Origin: Opitutaceae bacterium
GTDB taxonomy: Bacteria > Verrucomicrobiota > Verrucomicrobiia > Opitutales > Opitutaceae
DNA: 64,000 bases
Assembly (NCBI GenBank): GCA_016794785.1
Contig: JAEUHC010000004.1
Coordinates: 176,900-240,899, forward strand
Direction: 5' to 3'
Shown: positions 47,922 through 56,332 of the stretch, in pieces
How the letters are laid out: the number at the start of each line of letters is the position of its first letter
How positions within the stretch are numbered: the stretch's first letter is position 1
Notes under the pieces: generated by a model
What the model was told of the DNA's origin: nothing
What the model saw: only the letters and a program-made list of their open reading frames with translations
Database searches by the model: none
Program-made: the position numbers and the translations under genes

Positions 47922-48464
47922 TCAGTGCGCGTTGCCGTGCTTCTCGGCCTCGAGTTTCTTATCCCACTTGAAGTGATCGTCGGGCAGCGTGCCGCCGAGC
48001 TCGTAGAGGCGGGCCTTGTTGTTGACCATCTCCTCGCGGGTGTAGCCGGTCATCGAAAACTGGTTTTGCAGCCAGATCGCCTCCTCGGGGCAGACCTCCT
48101 GGCACATGCCGCAGTAGATGCAGCGGAGCATGTCGATCTCGAACTCCTTCGGGGCTTTCTCGACGTGGCCGGTCGGCGCATCGGGCGCGATCTCGCCGGG
48201 CGTGATGCGGATGGCCTTGGGCGGGCAGACAAACTCGCAGAGCTGACACGAGACGCATTTCTCGCGGCCGTGCGGATCCTTCACCAGCGTGGGCACACCG
48301 CGGTAGCCGGGCGGGATCGCCGGGCGCTGCTCGGGATACTCGAGGGTCTCCTTGGGCCGCACAAGGTGCTGCCACGTCGTCTTCAGGCCGGAGAGGATCT
48401 GCGGGACATAGGTGCGCTCGGCGAAGGTGAGCGGTTTGCGTTCGAGGGGAATTCCGGTGGCCAT
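47922..48464 (-). CDS. nuoI: NADH-quinone oxidoreductase subunit I
   Basis: This is a 180-residue peripheral-arm subunit carrying two [4Fe-4S] clusters (N6a, N6b) with motifs CVSCQLCEFVCP and CIYCGMCQEVCP. It passes electrons towards NuoB. It lies 12 nt after nuoH. Confidence 0.96.
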   Translation of the reverse strand: MATGIPLERKPLTFAERTYVPQILSGLKTTWQHLVRPKETLEYPEQRPAIPPGYRGVPTLVKDPHGREKCVSCQLCEFVCPPKAIRITPGEIAPDAPTGHVEKAPKEFEIDMLRCIYCGMCQEVCPEEAIWLQNQFSMTGYTREEMVNNKARLYELGGTLPDDHFKWDKKLEAEKHGNAH

Positions 48465-48476
48465 GGCGCGCGGTGG

Positions 48477-49637
48477 TTATTTCTGGATGAGCGCGATCCC
48501 GATCGCGTAGGCGAGCAGGTTGGCGATGGAGAGGGGGAGGAGTTTCTTCCAGCCGATCTCCATGACTTGGTCGTAGCGGAAGCGCGGGACGGTCCAGCGC
48601 ACCCACATGAAGAAAAAGATCAGCGCGAGCACCTTGCCGAGGAAGATGCCGATCGAGAGCAGGCCGACCGCAATCGGGTGCGCCAGAAGCGGCGAGAGGT
48701 GAGCGAGCCAGCCGACGAGGTCAGCGAGCGGCACCCAAGGGAGCGGATTCCAGCCGCCGAGGAACATCAGCGTGAACACCGCCGAGCCGATCACCATGTG
48801 CGCATACTCGGCGACGAAGAACAGGCCCCACTTGAACGCGCCGTATTCCGTATGAAAGCCGCCGACGAGGTCGGCCTCGGACTCCGGCATGTCGAAGGGC
48901 TGGCGGTTCGTCTCGGCAAAGAGCGCCGTGATGAAGATGAACGCCGACACCGGCATCAAAAAGATGAACCACATGCCGCCGAGGAACCCCGGCTGGCTCT
49001 GGAACTCGACGAGCCGCGTGAGGCCGAGCGTAGCCTCGCGGCCGGGTTCGTTGACCCAGAGGAACAGCGGCACGACCGAGAGCGTCATCGACAGCTCATA
49101 CGAGATGAGCTGCGCGGAGGCGCGCACGCCGCCGAGGAAGGGGTATTTGGAGTTCGAGGCCCAACCCGCGAGGATGAGCGAATATACGCCGAGCGATGAG
49201 ACCGCGAAGACCGCGAGGAGGCCGATATCCACATCGGCCAGCGCGAGCGGGATGACCTTGCCCGCCTGATCGAGATAGGCGCCGAAGGGCACGGCCGTGA
49301 CCGTCGTGAGCGCCGGGATCATCGCGACGATGGGCGCGAGCACGAAGTAGAACTTGTTCACGTGCCCCGGCAGCGCGTCCTCCTTGAAGAGCATTTTGCC
49401 GCCATCGGCCATCACGTGGAAAATCCCGAGGCGCTGGAGAAACGGCCCGAGGATCGGAATCCAGGAAACCCACGGCACGATCGCGCGGTTGGGACCGGGG
49501 CGGCCCTGAATCCAGGCGGAGACCTTGCGCTCCGCCATCGAGCACGCGCCGCCGATGGGGAAGATGACCATGATCACCGCGAGGCCCTTGAGGACGCCCT
49601 GCACGACCGGATGAAGACTTTGCCAAAGTTCGATCAT
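48477..49637 (-). CDS. nuoH: NADH-quinone oxidoreductase subunit H
   Basis: This is a 386-residue membrane subunit with eight or nine helices that forms most of the quinone chamber. Signatures are QGRPGPNRAI near the N-terminus, AETNRQPFDMPESEADLVGGFHTEY (with acidic residues of the E-channel) and RWTVPRFRYDQVMEIGWK. It lies 3 nt after the small membrane protein gene. Confidence 0.96.
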   Translation of the reverse strand: MIELWQSLHPVVQGVLKGLAVIMVIFPIGGACSMAERKVSAWIQGRPGPNRAIVPWVSWIPILGPFLQRLGIFHVMADGGKMLFKEDALPGHVNKFYFVLAPIVAMIPALTTVTAVPFGAYLDQAGKVIPLALADVDIGLLAVFAVSSLGVYSLILAGWASNSKYPFLGGVRASAQLISYELSMTLSVVPLFLWVNEPGREATLGLTRLVEFQSQPGFLGGMWFIFLMPVSAFIFITALFAETNRQPFDMPESEADLVGGFHTEYGAFKWGLFFVAEYAHMVIGSAVFTLMFLGGWNPLPWVPLADLVGWLAHLSPLLAHPIAVGLLSIGIFLGKVLALIFFFMWVRWTVPRFRYDQVMEIGWKKLLPLSIANLLAYAIGIALIQK

Positions 49638-49640
49638 CGC

Positions 49641-49865
49641 TCAGAGAAAGGAAACGCCCATGAGCGCCACGCCGAAGCCAGCGGCGCAGGCGGCGGCGAT
49701 GTGCATCTTTTTCTTTTCCTCGGCGAGCACGGCGAGTTCGCGCTGCTGTTTCGCGTTGGGGTTGGCGGGCGCCGGTTTCGCCGGCTTGCGCAGCGTGAGC
49801 GCGAACAGCCCCGCCCCCATGAGAAGGAAGCCGAGGCCGAGACCGAAGAGGGCGATGGAGCGCAT
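49641..49865 (-). CDS. small two-helix membrane protein in the nuo operon
   Basis: The protein has 74 residues. The first hydrophobic segment spans about 4-25 (ALFGLGLGFLLMGAGLFALTL). A Pro/Ala/Lys/Gln-rich hydrophilic stretch follows (PAKPAPANPNAKQQRELAVL, then AEEKKKM), and a second hydrophobic segment spans about 55-74 (HIAAACAAGFGVALMGVSFL). It starts 2 nt after nuoG and ends 3 nt before nuoH, so it is certainly part of the operon. It does not resemble nuoA, which has three helices and a conserved loop. I do not recognise the family. It could be an accessory or assembly subunit of this complex I. Confidence 0.75.
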   Translation of the reverse strand: MRSIALFGLGLGFLLMGAGLFALTLRKPAKPAPANPNAKQQRELAVLAEEKKKMHIAAACAAGFGVALMGVSFL

Positions 49866-49867
49866 GA

Positions 49868-51553
49868 TCAGGCGGTGGCGGCGACCTTGGCCGCGGGTTG
49901 GAAATGGAGCGACTCGCCCTCGACAAAGGGCAGCCCGGCGTAAGCCGTGGCATCGAGGAGCAGGCCGGTGTCGGGGATATTCGCGAAGCTCATCGTGCCG
50001 AGCGCCGGCACCTCGGCGGCGAGGAGCGTCCACACGGAGGCGAGATCGGTCGCGGCGATTTTCGCGAGCTTGGCCAGCACCGCGAGATCGTCGATCGCAC
50101 CGGTCGGACCGGGGACGGCCTTGGCAAATTTCTGGATGCGGAACTGCTGGTTCACGAACGTGCCGCTCTTCTCGAAGACGGTCAGCGTCGGGATCACGAC
50201 CCTGGCCGCGGCGCTCGTGGCGTTGGCGTGCGTGCCGAGATGGACGATGGCGACTTTCGCGAGCTGCGCGGCCGTGAGGCCGGCCGCGGCGAGGTCTTCG
50301 CCGACCGAGACGACCGTCTTGATCCGGCCCGCGTCGATGTGCGCGGCAAGCTCGGCGAGCCTGGCCGAGGGCAGCGTCGCGATCAAACCGGTGACGAGGG
50401 CGCCGCGGACGTTGGGATTCTTGTCGGCGGAGATGAGGAGCTTGTCGCCCTCCCCCACCCGGCTGACGAGATACGCCGGGGCCTGAAGTGCGGCGGCGAG
50501 TTTCTTGGTGAGAAACTGCTCCTCGACCGAGCTGCGGCCGGAACCGACGACAGCGACCGATCCAGCGGCGAGCAAATCGGCGGCGGCCTTGAGCGCGGCG
50601 TTGAGCGGCGCGGCGCGGCCATCGAGTGTCGGCGAGAAGAGGCGAGTGTCCGCCTTCACCTGCTTGTAGAGTTCGCGGCCGCTGTCGGCCATCCACGTGT
50701 CGTTCACGCCGTCATTCTGGCGGGGCGTGATGCGATAGATCTGGCCCTCGCGCGACCAGACGACGGTGTTGGCGCCGACGGACGACTCGGTGTCGATGCT
50801 GTTCGTCTGCTTCAGGAACCAGACGCGCATCTTGAACCGGAAATCCGTGCTCGTGAGCGCGCCCACCGGGCAGATGTCGACGGTGTTGAGCGAGTAATTG
50901 TTCGTGAGCTGCTTGCCGGGGTAACAGGTGAGCGTCGAGTAGCTGCCGCGGTCGATGAAGCCGAGGACATCGTCCTTGGCGATCTCCTTGCAGAAGCGGA
51001 TGCAGCGGGAACAAAGGATGCAGCGCTCGTCGTCGAGCGTGACGCGCGGCCCGAGCTGGGTGCGCTTGGGCTTCACGTTTTTCTGCTCGATGTAGCGCGA
51101 GTAGCCGCGGCCGTAGCCGGTGGATTGCTCCTGCAGCTTGCACTCGCCGGCTTGGTCGCAGATCGGGCAGTCGAGCGGGTGGTTGACGAGGAGGAACTCC
51201 ATCACGCCCTCGCGGCAGTCCTTGATCTGCGGGGTCTGCGTGCGGATGTGGAGGCCGGGCGAAGCGTTGGTCGCGCAGCCGATCTGCGGGCGCGGGATCC
51301 AGTTGATCTTCTGCTTCCCGGTCGCCGGGTCCATGATCGGCGCCTTGGTCGCGGGATCGACGGCCGGCATGCCCATTTCGATGAGGCACATCCGGCAATT
51401 GCCGACGACGGAGAGCTTGGGGTGATAACAGTAATACGGCACGTCCACGCCCACGAGGCGCGCGGCCTCGATCGCGTTCGTGCCCTTCGGCACGGCGACA
51501 TCCTTGCCGTCAACGTTGACGGTGATGAGGTCGGGTTTGGGAGGTGCGATCAT
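49868..51553 (-). CDS. nuoG: NADH-quinone oxidoreductase subunit G
   Basis: This is a 561-residue iron-sulfur subunit. It has the N-terminal [2Fe-2S] site (YYCYHPKLSVVGNCRMC), the His/Cys [4Fe-4S] site (CREGVMEF and HPLDCPICDQAGECKLQ) and a further [4Fe-4S] site (ERCILCSRCIRFCKEI with DICPVGALTS). The molybdopterin-like C-terminal domain is short compared with enteric NuoG of about 900 residues. The ATG at 51553 is chosen; the open frame upstream lies in a palindromic repeat. Confidence 0.95.
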   Translation of the reverse strand: MIAPPKPDLITVNVDGKDVAVPKGTNAIEAARLVGVDVPYYCYHPKLSVVGNCRMCLIEMGMPAVDPATKAPIMDPATGKQKINWIPRPQIGCATNASPGLHIRTQTPQIKDCREGVMEFLLVNHPLDCPICDQAGECKLQEQSTGYGRGYSRYIEQKNVKPKRTQLGPRVTLDDERCILCSRCIRFCKEIAKDDVLGFIDRGSYSTLTCYPGKQLTNNYSLNTVDICPVGALTSTDFRFKMRVWFLKQTNSIDTESSVGANTVVWSREGQIYRITPRQNDGVNDTWMADSGRELYKQVKADTRLFSPTLDGRAAPLNAALKAAADLLAAGSVAVVGSGRSSVEEQFLTKKLAAALQAPAYLVSRVGEGDKLLISADKNPNVRGALVTGLIATLPSARLAELAAHIDAGRIKTVVSVGEDLAAAGLTAAQLAKVAIVHLGTHANATSAAARVVIPTLTVFEKSGTFVNQQFRIQKFAKAVPGPTGAIDDLAVLAKLAKIAATDLASVWTLLAAEVPALGTMSFANIPDTGLLLDATAYAGLPFVEGESLHFQPAAKVAATA

Positions 51554-51567
51554 TGAAAAGGAAAAAC

Positions 51568-51655
51568 GAGTTGCCCGCGAATCACGCGAATCGACGCGGA
51601 TGAAGGAGAGCCTGTTTTTGTTTCGTGAGCATTCGTGTGATTCGCGGGCAAACTC
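51568..51655. repeat. palindromic GCGAATCACGCG-family repeat between nuoF and nuoG
   Basis: The left arm is GAGTTGCCCGCGAATCACGC followed by GAATCGACGCGGATGAA. The right arm is TTTCGTGAGCATTCGTGTGA followed by TTCGCGGGCAAACTC. The outer 15 to 20 nt are nearly perfect inverted repeats. The right edge (51654-51655) provides two of the three bases of the nuoF stop codon. Confidence 0.88.
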
Positions 51656-53003
51656 AGACGAGCTCGCGGCTTTCCGCCGGCTTGGTTTTCTTCGCCTCGG
51701 GATACGCTTTGAACTCCTCGCCGAACTTCGCGATGAAGCTCTGCGTGGGCCACGAGCAGGCCTCGCCAAACGCGCAGATCGTGCGGCCGGCGATTTGGTC
51801 GGCGACGCTCTTCAGCAGCGCGCCGTCCTCCGTGCGCGCGTGGTCGTGCACCATGCGCGTCGTGATCTTCTTCATCCAGAGCGAGCCTTCGCGGCACGGC
51901 GTGCACTGGCCGCAGCTCTCGTGGGCGTAGAACGCGTTGATGTTCGCGAGGGCCTCGACCATGTTCACCGTGTCGTCCATCACGATCACGCCGCCGGAGC
52001 CGCCCATCGTGCCGCAGGCCGCCAGCGTGTCGAAGTCCATCGGGATGTCCTCGACCGTGAGCACGCGCTCGGTGCCGTCCTTGTTCTTGAGCTTAAAGGT
52101 CTCGCCGAACTTCAGGATCTTCGCGGACGAGCCGCCGGGGATGACGGCCTTGAACTTCCGGCCGGGCAGCGGGCCGCCGCAGACCTCGTTGAGCAGCTGG
52201 CCCATCGTGATCTTGCCGACCTCGTATTCGAAATAGCCGGGCTTCTGCACGTGGCCGCTCACGCAGAGGATGCGGGTGCCGGTATTGTTGGGCGTGCCGA
52301 TCTTGGCGTAATTGTCGCCGCCCATCTCGACGATGTGCTTCACGTGGCAGAGCGTCTCCACGTTGTTCACGATCGTGGGGCATTGGTAGAGGCCGAGCAC
52401 GGCCGGGAAATACGGCGGCTTGATGCGCGGATAGGGACGCTTGCCCTCGAGCGACTCGATCAGGCCCGTCTCCTCGCCGCAGATGTAGGCGCCGGCGCCA
52501 CGGTGGACGTAGATTTCGCAGCCGTAGTCGGTGCCGAGGATCTTGGGGCCGCAGAAATTCGCCGCGCGCGCCTCCGCGATCGCCTTCTCCAAGATCCGCG
52601 CGCCGTGGGGCATCTCGCCGCGGATGTAGATGTAGGCCTGCTTCACGTTGTTGGCCCACGCCGAAATCATGATGCCCTCGATCAGCTGATGAGGGTCCTG
52701 GTGCATGATGTAGCGGTCCTTGAACGTGCCCGGCTCGGACTCGTCCGCGTTCACCACGAGATAGATCGGCTTGCCGCTCTTGCGGTCGACGAGGCCCCAC
52801 TTCACGCCGCAAGGGAAACCCGCGCCGCCGCGGCCGCGCAGGCCGGACTTCTTGACCTCGTCGATGATCGCGGCCGGCTGCATCGTGACGGCCTTCTTGA
52901 GCATCTCGTAGCCGCCGTGCTTCACGTAGCACGCGAGGTCGTTGGTGTAGCCCGGCACGTCGATGTGCTTGAAAATGATCCGGCGTTGTTCGGGGGCGGG
53001 CAT
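51654..53003 (-). CDS. nuoF: NADH-quinone oxidoreductase subunit F
   Basis: This is a 449-residue subunit that binds FMN and NADH and carries the N3 [4Fe-4S] cluster. The NADH/FMN site is in GLRGRGGAGFPCGVKWG and NADESEPGTFKDR. The cluster ligands are in HESCGQCTPCREG. The ATG at 53003 is preferred: an upstream in-frame ATG at 53027 lies inside a palindromic repeat and would add eight non-conserved residues. Its TGA stop overlaps the repeat at 51568-51655. Confidence 0.95.
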   Translation of the reverse strand: MPAPEQRRIIFKHIDVPGYTNDLACYVKHGGYEMLKKAVTMQPAAIIDEVKKSGLRGRGGAGFPCGVKWGLVDRKSGKPIYLVVNADESEPGTFKDRYIMHQDPHQLIEGIMISAWANNVKQAYIYIRGEMPHGARILEKAIAEARAANFCGPKILGTDYGCEIYVHRGAGAYICGEETGLIESLEGKRPYPRIKPPYFPAVLGLYQCPTIVNNVETLCHVKHIVEMGGDNYAKIGTPNNTGTRILCVSGHVQKPGYFEYEVGKITMGQLLNEVCGGPLPGRKFKAVIPGGSSAKILKFGETFKLKNKDGTERVLTVEDIPMDFDTLAACGTMGGSGGVIVMDDTVNMVEALANINAFYAHESCGQCTPCREGSLWMKKITTRMVHDHARTEDGALLKSVADQIAGRTICAFGEACSWPTQSFIAKFGEEFKAYPEAKKTKPAESRELV

Positions 53004-53011
53004 GAATTTTT

Positions 53012-53095
53012 GACCACTAATGGGCACTAATGCGGGGGAAGGGCGGGAATGCTGAGTTCCTGGTTTTTCCGGTGATTAGTGAGGATAGGTGGTTC
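53012..53095. repeat. palindromic CACTAATGG-family repeat between nuoE and nuoF
   Basis: The left arm GACCACTAATGGGCACTAAT is a tandem of two CACTAAT units. The right arm GGTGATTAGTGAGGATAGGT followed by GGTTC is a degenerate inverted copy. The loop is about 40 nt. It occupies nearly the whole 98-nt gap. Confidence 0.75.
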
Positions 53096-53101
53096 CTTTC
53101 T

Positions 53102-53590
53102 TCAGCGGCGTTTCGCGGCCTCGGCTTTGATCTGATCCGAAAGCTGCTTCGCCTTGGCGCAGCTCACGTTTTCATGGAGATCGTCGTCGATCATCACGAC
53201 GGGCGCGGTGCCGCAGCTCGCGAGGCACTCGACGAACTCGACCGTGACCTCGCCATCGGGCGAGACCTCGCCGCGGTGGGTCTTGAACTCCTGCTCAAAC
53301 GTCTCGCAGGTCTTGTAGCCGCCCATGAGCGCGCAGGAGAGCGTGCGGCAGACCTTGATGTGGCGGCGGCCGATCGGCTTCTGCCGGAACATCGGGTAGA
53401 ACGTGATCACCTCGTAGACGTTGATCGGCTGGAGCTCGAGCTTGGCAGCGACCCACTCGGCGGTCTCGGGCGGGAGGTAGCCGATGTCCTCCTGAATCGC
53501 GTGCAACAGCATGAGCACGGCGCTGCGCTTCACCGGGTAATGGGTGATGACCTCGTCGATGCGTTTCAGCGTGTCGGGCTTCAGGTTCAT
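53102..53590 (-). CDS. nuoE: NADH-quinone oxidoreductase subunit E
   Basis: This is a 162-residue thioredoxin-fold subunit with the N1a [2Fe-2S] cluster; the four cysteines lie in VCRTLSC and ECLASC. YPVKRSAVLMLLHAIQEDIGYL is the typical N-terminal helix bundle. It works with NuoF as the NADH input module and starts 10 nt after nuoD. Confidence 0.96.
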   Translation of the reverse strand: MNLKPDTLKRIDEVITHYPVKRSAVLMLLHAIQEDIGYLPPETAEWVAAKLELQPINVYEVITFYPMFRQKPIGRRHIKVCRTLSCALMGGYKTCETFEQEFKTHRGEVSPDGEVTVEFVECLASCGTAPVVMIDDDLHENVSCAKAKQLSDQIKAEAAKRR

Positions 53591-53600
53591 CGCGCGGGAA

Positions 53601-54827
53601 TCAGCGGTCGCACTCGCCCATGACGAAGTCGAGCGAGCCGAGGATGGAGACGACGTCGGAGATCAGGTTGCCGACGCACGCCTTGGGCAGGATCGAGAGG
53701 TTGCAGAACGAGGGGGAGCGAATCTTCAGGCGGTAGGGCACGCCGCCGCCTTTGCTCACGATGAAGAAACCGAGGATGCCCTTGGGATTTTCCGCCTCGA
53801 AATAGACTTCGCCGGCGGGGATCTGCGGGCCTTCGGTGACGAGCATGAAATTCTGGATCAGCTCCTCCATCGAGGTGAGGATCTTGTCCTTCGGCGGGGC
53901 AAAGATGCGCTTGGCGTCGACGGCATACCACGGGCCATCGGGCATCTTGGCGGCGACCTGGCGGATGAGGCGCACGGACTGGCGCATCTCCTCGCCGCGG
54001 ACGAGATAACGGTCGTAGCAGTCGCCCTTGGTGCCCACGGGCACGTCGAACTCCCACTGCTCGTAGCCCGAGTAGGGCTTGTCCTTGCGCAGATCGAGCG
54101 CGACGCCGGAGCCGCGGAGATTCGGGCCGGTGAGGCCGTAGGCGAGCGCATCCTCGCGCGAGATCACGCCGATGCCCACCGTGCGATCCATGAAGATCTT
54201 GTTCCGCGTCAGCAGCGTGAGCATCTCCTCGAGGATCGGGACGAACTGATCGCAAAACGCGTTCACACGGCCGAGCCAGCCGTCGGGGATGTCTCGCGTG
54301 ACGCCACCGATGCGGGTGTAGCTCGTGGTGAAGCGCGCGCCGGTGAGCTCCTCGAAGAGCTTGTAGAGTTTTTCGCGCTCCTCGAGGCAGTAGAGCAACA
54401 CGCTCCACGCGCCGACATCGAGGGCGAAGGCGCCGAGGCCCATGAGGTGCGACGAGATGCGCGCCATCTCCGCCGTGAGCACACGGATGGCTTCGCAGCG
54501 CGGCGGGACCTTGAGCCCCGCGAGGCGCTCGACCGCGATCGCGTAGGCCATGTTGTTGGCGAGCGGCGCGAGGTAATCCAACCGGTCCGTGTAGGGCACG
54601 AACTGGTTGTAAGTCATGTTCTCGGCGATCTTCTCGTCGCCGCGGTGCAAGTAACCCACGACCGGGTCGGCCTTCGTGAGGATCTCGCCGTCGAGCTCCA
54701 TCTGGAGCCGGAGCACGCCGTGCGTCGACGGGTGCGACGGGCCCATCGAGAGCGACATCTTCTCGGTCTGGAATTCGGCCGAGGCCGCCTTGGCCGCGCT
54801 GTCGGGGATGGAAAGTTCGGAGGCCAT
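53601..54827 (-). CDS. nuoD: NADH-quinone oxidoreductase subunit D
   Basis: This is a 408-residue 49-kDa-type subunit that forms the quinone site with NuoB. MGPSHPSTHGVLRLQMELDGE holds the conserved quinone-site histidine, and ISSHLMGLGAFALDVGAW is also typical. It ends with the usual GSLDFVMGECDR. It is separate from nuoC (4-nt gap), not fused as in enterics. Confidence 0.96.
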   Translation of the reverse strand: MASELSIPDSAAKAASAEFQTEKMSLSMGPSHPSTHGVLRLQMELDGEILTKADPVVGYLHRGDEKIAENMTYNQFVPYTDRLDYLAPLANNMAYAIAVERLAGLKVPPRCEAIRVLTAEMARISSHLMGLGAFALDVGAWSVLLYCLEEREKLYKLFEELTGARFTTSYTRIGGVTRDIPDGWLGRVNAFCDQFVPILEEMLTLLTRNKIFMDRTVGIGVISREDALAYGLTGPNLRGSGVALDLRKDKPYSGYEQWEFDVPVGTKGDCYDRYLVRGEEMRQSVRLIRQVAAKMPDGPWYAVDAKRIFAPPKDKILTSMEELIQNFMLVTEGPQIPAGEVYFEAENPKGILGFFIVSKGGGVPYRLKIRSPSFCNLSILPKACVGNLISDVVSILGSLDFVMGECDR

Positions 54828-54831
54828 GCGG

Positions 54832-55482
54832 TCAGTCCTTCACTTGGCGGAGCGGCGTCTGATCCGGGCGCGCGTGACGGTCGGCCCAGCTCTCGTCCTT
54901 GGCGCGCGGCTCGGCATCGGTGAGATTCACCTCGCCCGGCGAGGCGACAAACGGCCCGCCGGCCATCGGCGCAGCCACGACCTTGGTGCCCGTTTCCTCC
55001 GCGATGTCGGCGACCGGCAAATCCGTCTCGATGCCGGCGAGCGGAAACTCCTTCCGCAGCGGGTGGTAGGGATAGCCGTCCCACATGAGGATGCGGCGCA
55101 GGTCGGGGTGGCCCTCAAAGGTCACGCCCATGAGATCGTAGCACTCGCGCTCGTGCCAGTTGGCCGCGGGCCAGAGGTCGACGATGCTCGGCGCGGTGGG
55201 CTTGGCCTCGGTGCCGGCGCAGGGCGCGGCGACGCGGACGTAGTTGCCCGTGCGCGTGGTCGAGAGCAGGTGGTAGACGACCGTGAAGCGAGGCGAGGCG
55301 CCCTCGGCCCAGTCGATCGCGGTGACGTCCATCAAGAGGTCAAACGCCCATTCGTCGCGCAGGAACCGCAGCGCCGCGACCAAGTCGCCGAGCGGCACGT
55401 TCACCGCGGGATGGTCGGCGGAGGCGCGGTCGGTGGCCTGCGGGAATTTCGCTTTGAGCGCGGTGAGGGCTTCGGCGGACAT
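54832..55482 (-). CDS. nuoC: NADH-quinone oxidoreductase subunit C
   Basis: This is a 216-residue 30-kDa subunit of the connecting module. The family signature is ERECYDLMGVTFEGHPDLRRIL with WDGYPYHPLRKEFP. A C-terminal extension of about 50 residues after the signature is somewhat longer than usual. The start at 55482 follows nuoB by 32 nt. Confidence 0.95.
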   Translation of the reverse strand: MSAEALTALKAKFPQATDRASADHPAVNVPLGDLVAALRFLRDEWAFDLLMDVTAIDWAEGASPRFTVVYHLLSTTRTGNYVRVAAPCAGTEAKPTAPSIVDLWPAANWHERECYDLMGVTFEGHPDLRRILMWDGYPYHPLRKEFPLAGIETDLPVADIAEETGTKVVAAPMAGGPFVASPGEVNLTDAEPRAKDESWADRHARPDQTPLRQVKD

Positions 55483-55514
55483 CGCGTGGTTCGAGGGCGA
55501 TTCGTGGTCGCGTT

Positions 55515-56024
55515 TCAGGCCGAGAGCAGGCGGCTCGTGGCGGGCTCGGTCCGCACCTTGTTTTGCAGCTTGATCAGGGCATCCAGCAGCGCCTCCGGGC
55601 GCGGGGGACAACCACTGACATATACGTCAACCGGCACGATGCGGTCGACGCCCTGCAGCGTAGCGTAGCTGCGATACATGCCACCCGAGCTGGCGCAGGC
55701 GCCCATCGCGATGACCCACTTGGGCGCGGCCATCTGATCATAGATGCGGCGGACTTGGGGGGCCATCTTGTAGGTGACGGTGCCCGCCACGATCATGCAG
55801 TCGGACTGGCGGGGGGAAAACCGCATGACCTCGGCGCCGAAGCGCGCAATGTCGAACCGCGCCCCGCCCACCGCCATCAGCTCAATCGCGCAGCATGCCA
55901 GGCCCATGGGCATCGGCCACATGGAGTTGGTGCGGATCCAATTGATGGCCGCATCGGCCCGGGAAACGATCACGCCACCCTCAACTTTGCTGTTGTAGCC
56001 GAGTTCGCTGTTGGCGGTGACCAT
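55515..56024 (-). CDS. nuoB: NADH-quinone oxidoreductase subunit B
   Basis: This is a 169-residue subunit that carries the N2 [4Fe-4S] cluster, the final donor to quinone. The ligands lie in [10 protein letters not shown] (adjacent cysteines), [14 protein letters not shown] and [11 protein letters not shown]. It is the first gene of the operon. nuoA, which normally precedes it, is absent, and the next gene upstream is divergent. Confidence 0.96.
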   Translation of the reverse strand: MVTANSELGYNSKVEGGVIVSRADAAINWIRTNSMWPMPMGLACCAIELMAVGGARFDIARFGAEVMRFSPRQSDCMIVAGTVTYKMAPQVRRIYDQMAAPKWVIAMGACASSGGMYRSYATLQGVDRIVPVDVYVSGCPPRPEALLDALIKLQNKVRTEPATSRLLSA

Positions 56025-56332
56025 GGTGCGCGGAGTGGAGGGAGGAGGCGGAAATGAAAATCTTTCGCAGGCTTGGCTCCGGTTTCTCGCTGCGCAAGTC
56101 GCTTTTATATAAAAGCTCGGGCCCCGCCGCGCTAGTAGCGTGCCCGCAAACGACCATAACCACACCTGCCGATCGACGAGAACCTTGAGTTCGCCGTGCC
56201 GCACCGCCACGCTGCGCCCGTCTCACGTTCGGCGCGGATTCCTAGTCGTGGATGAAGCGCGTTGCCTCGCGCTTCTTGGTCTCCAAGCCGACACCCCATC
56301 CCACGATTCCCGAACTCCCCCTGAATCACACC
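56025..56332. promoter_or_regulatory. nuo promoter region with a 16-bp palindrome; divergent PIG-L gene
   Basis: This 308-nt intergenic region has no convincing coding frame and no nuoA. It contains one perfect palindrome, GCTTTTATATAAAAGC (56101-56116), an AT-rich island in GC-rich DNA about 77 nt before the nuoB start. TATATA or TATAAA within it could be a -10 element, or the palindrome could be an operator for a dimeric regulator. No matching -35 is clear. Confidence 0.45.

Noticed and set aside
49641..49865. Small nuo-operon membrane protein as nuoA
   Set aside because: It has only two hydrophobic segments, no conserved NuoA loop, and is shorter than the usual 115-140 residues.
53004..53027. 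Upstream ATG for nuoF (adds MPISGQKF)
   Set aside because: The extra codons lie in a palindromic repeat, and NuoF normally begins close to the ATG at 53003.
56025..56332. Small coding frames upstream of nuoB on either strand
   Set aside because: They are Arg/Gly/Ala-rich without homology-like motifs and start or end at random relative to neighbours.
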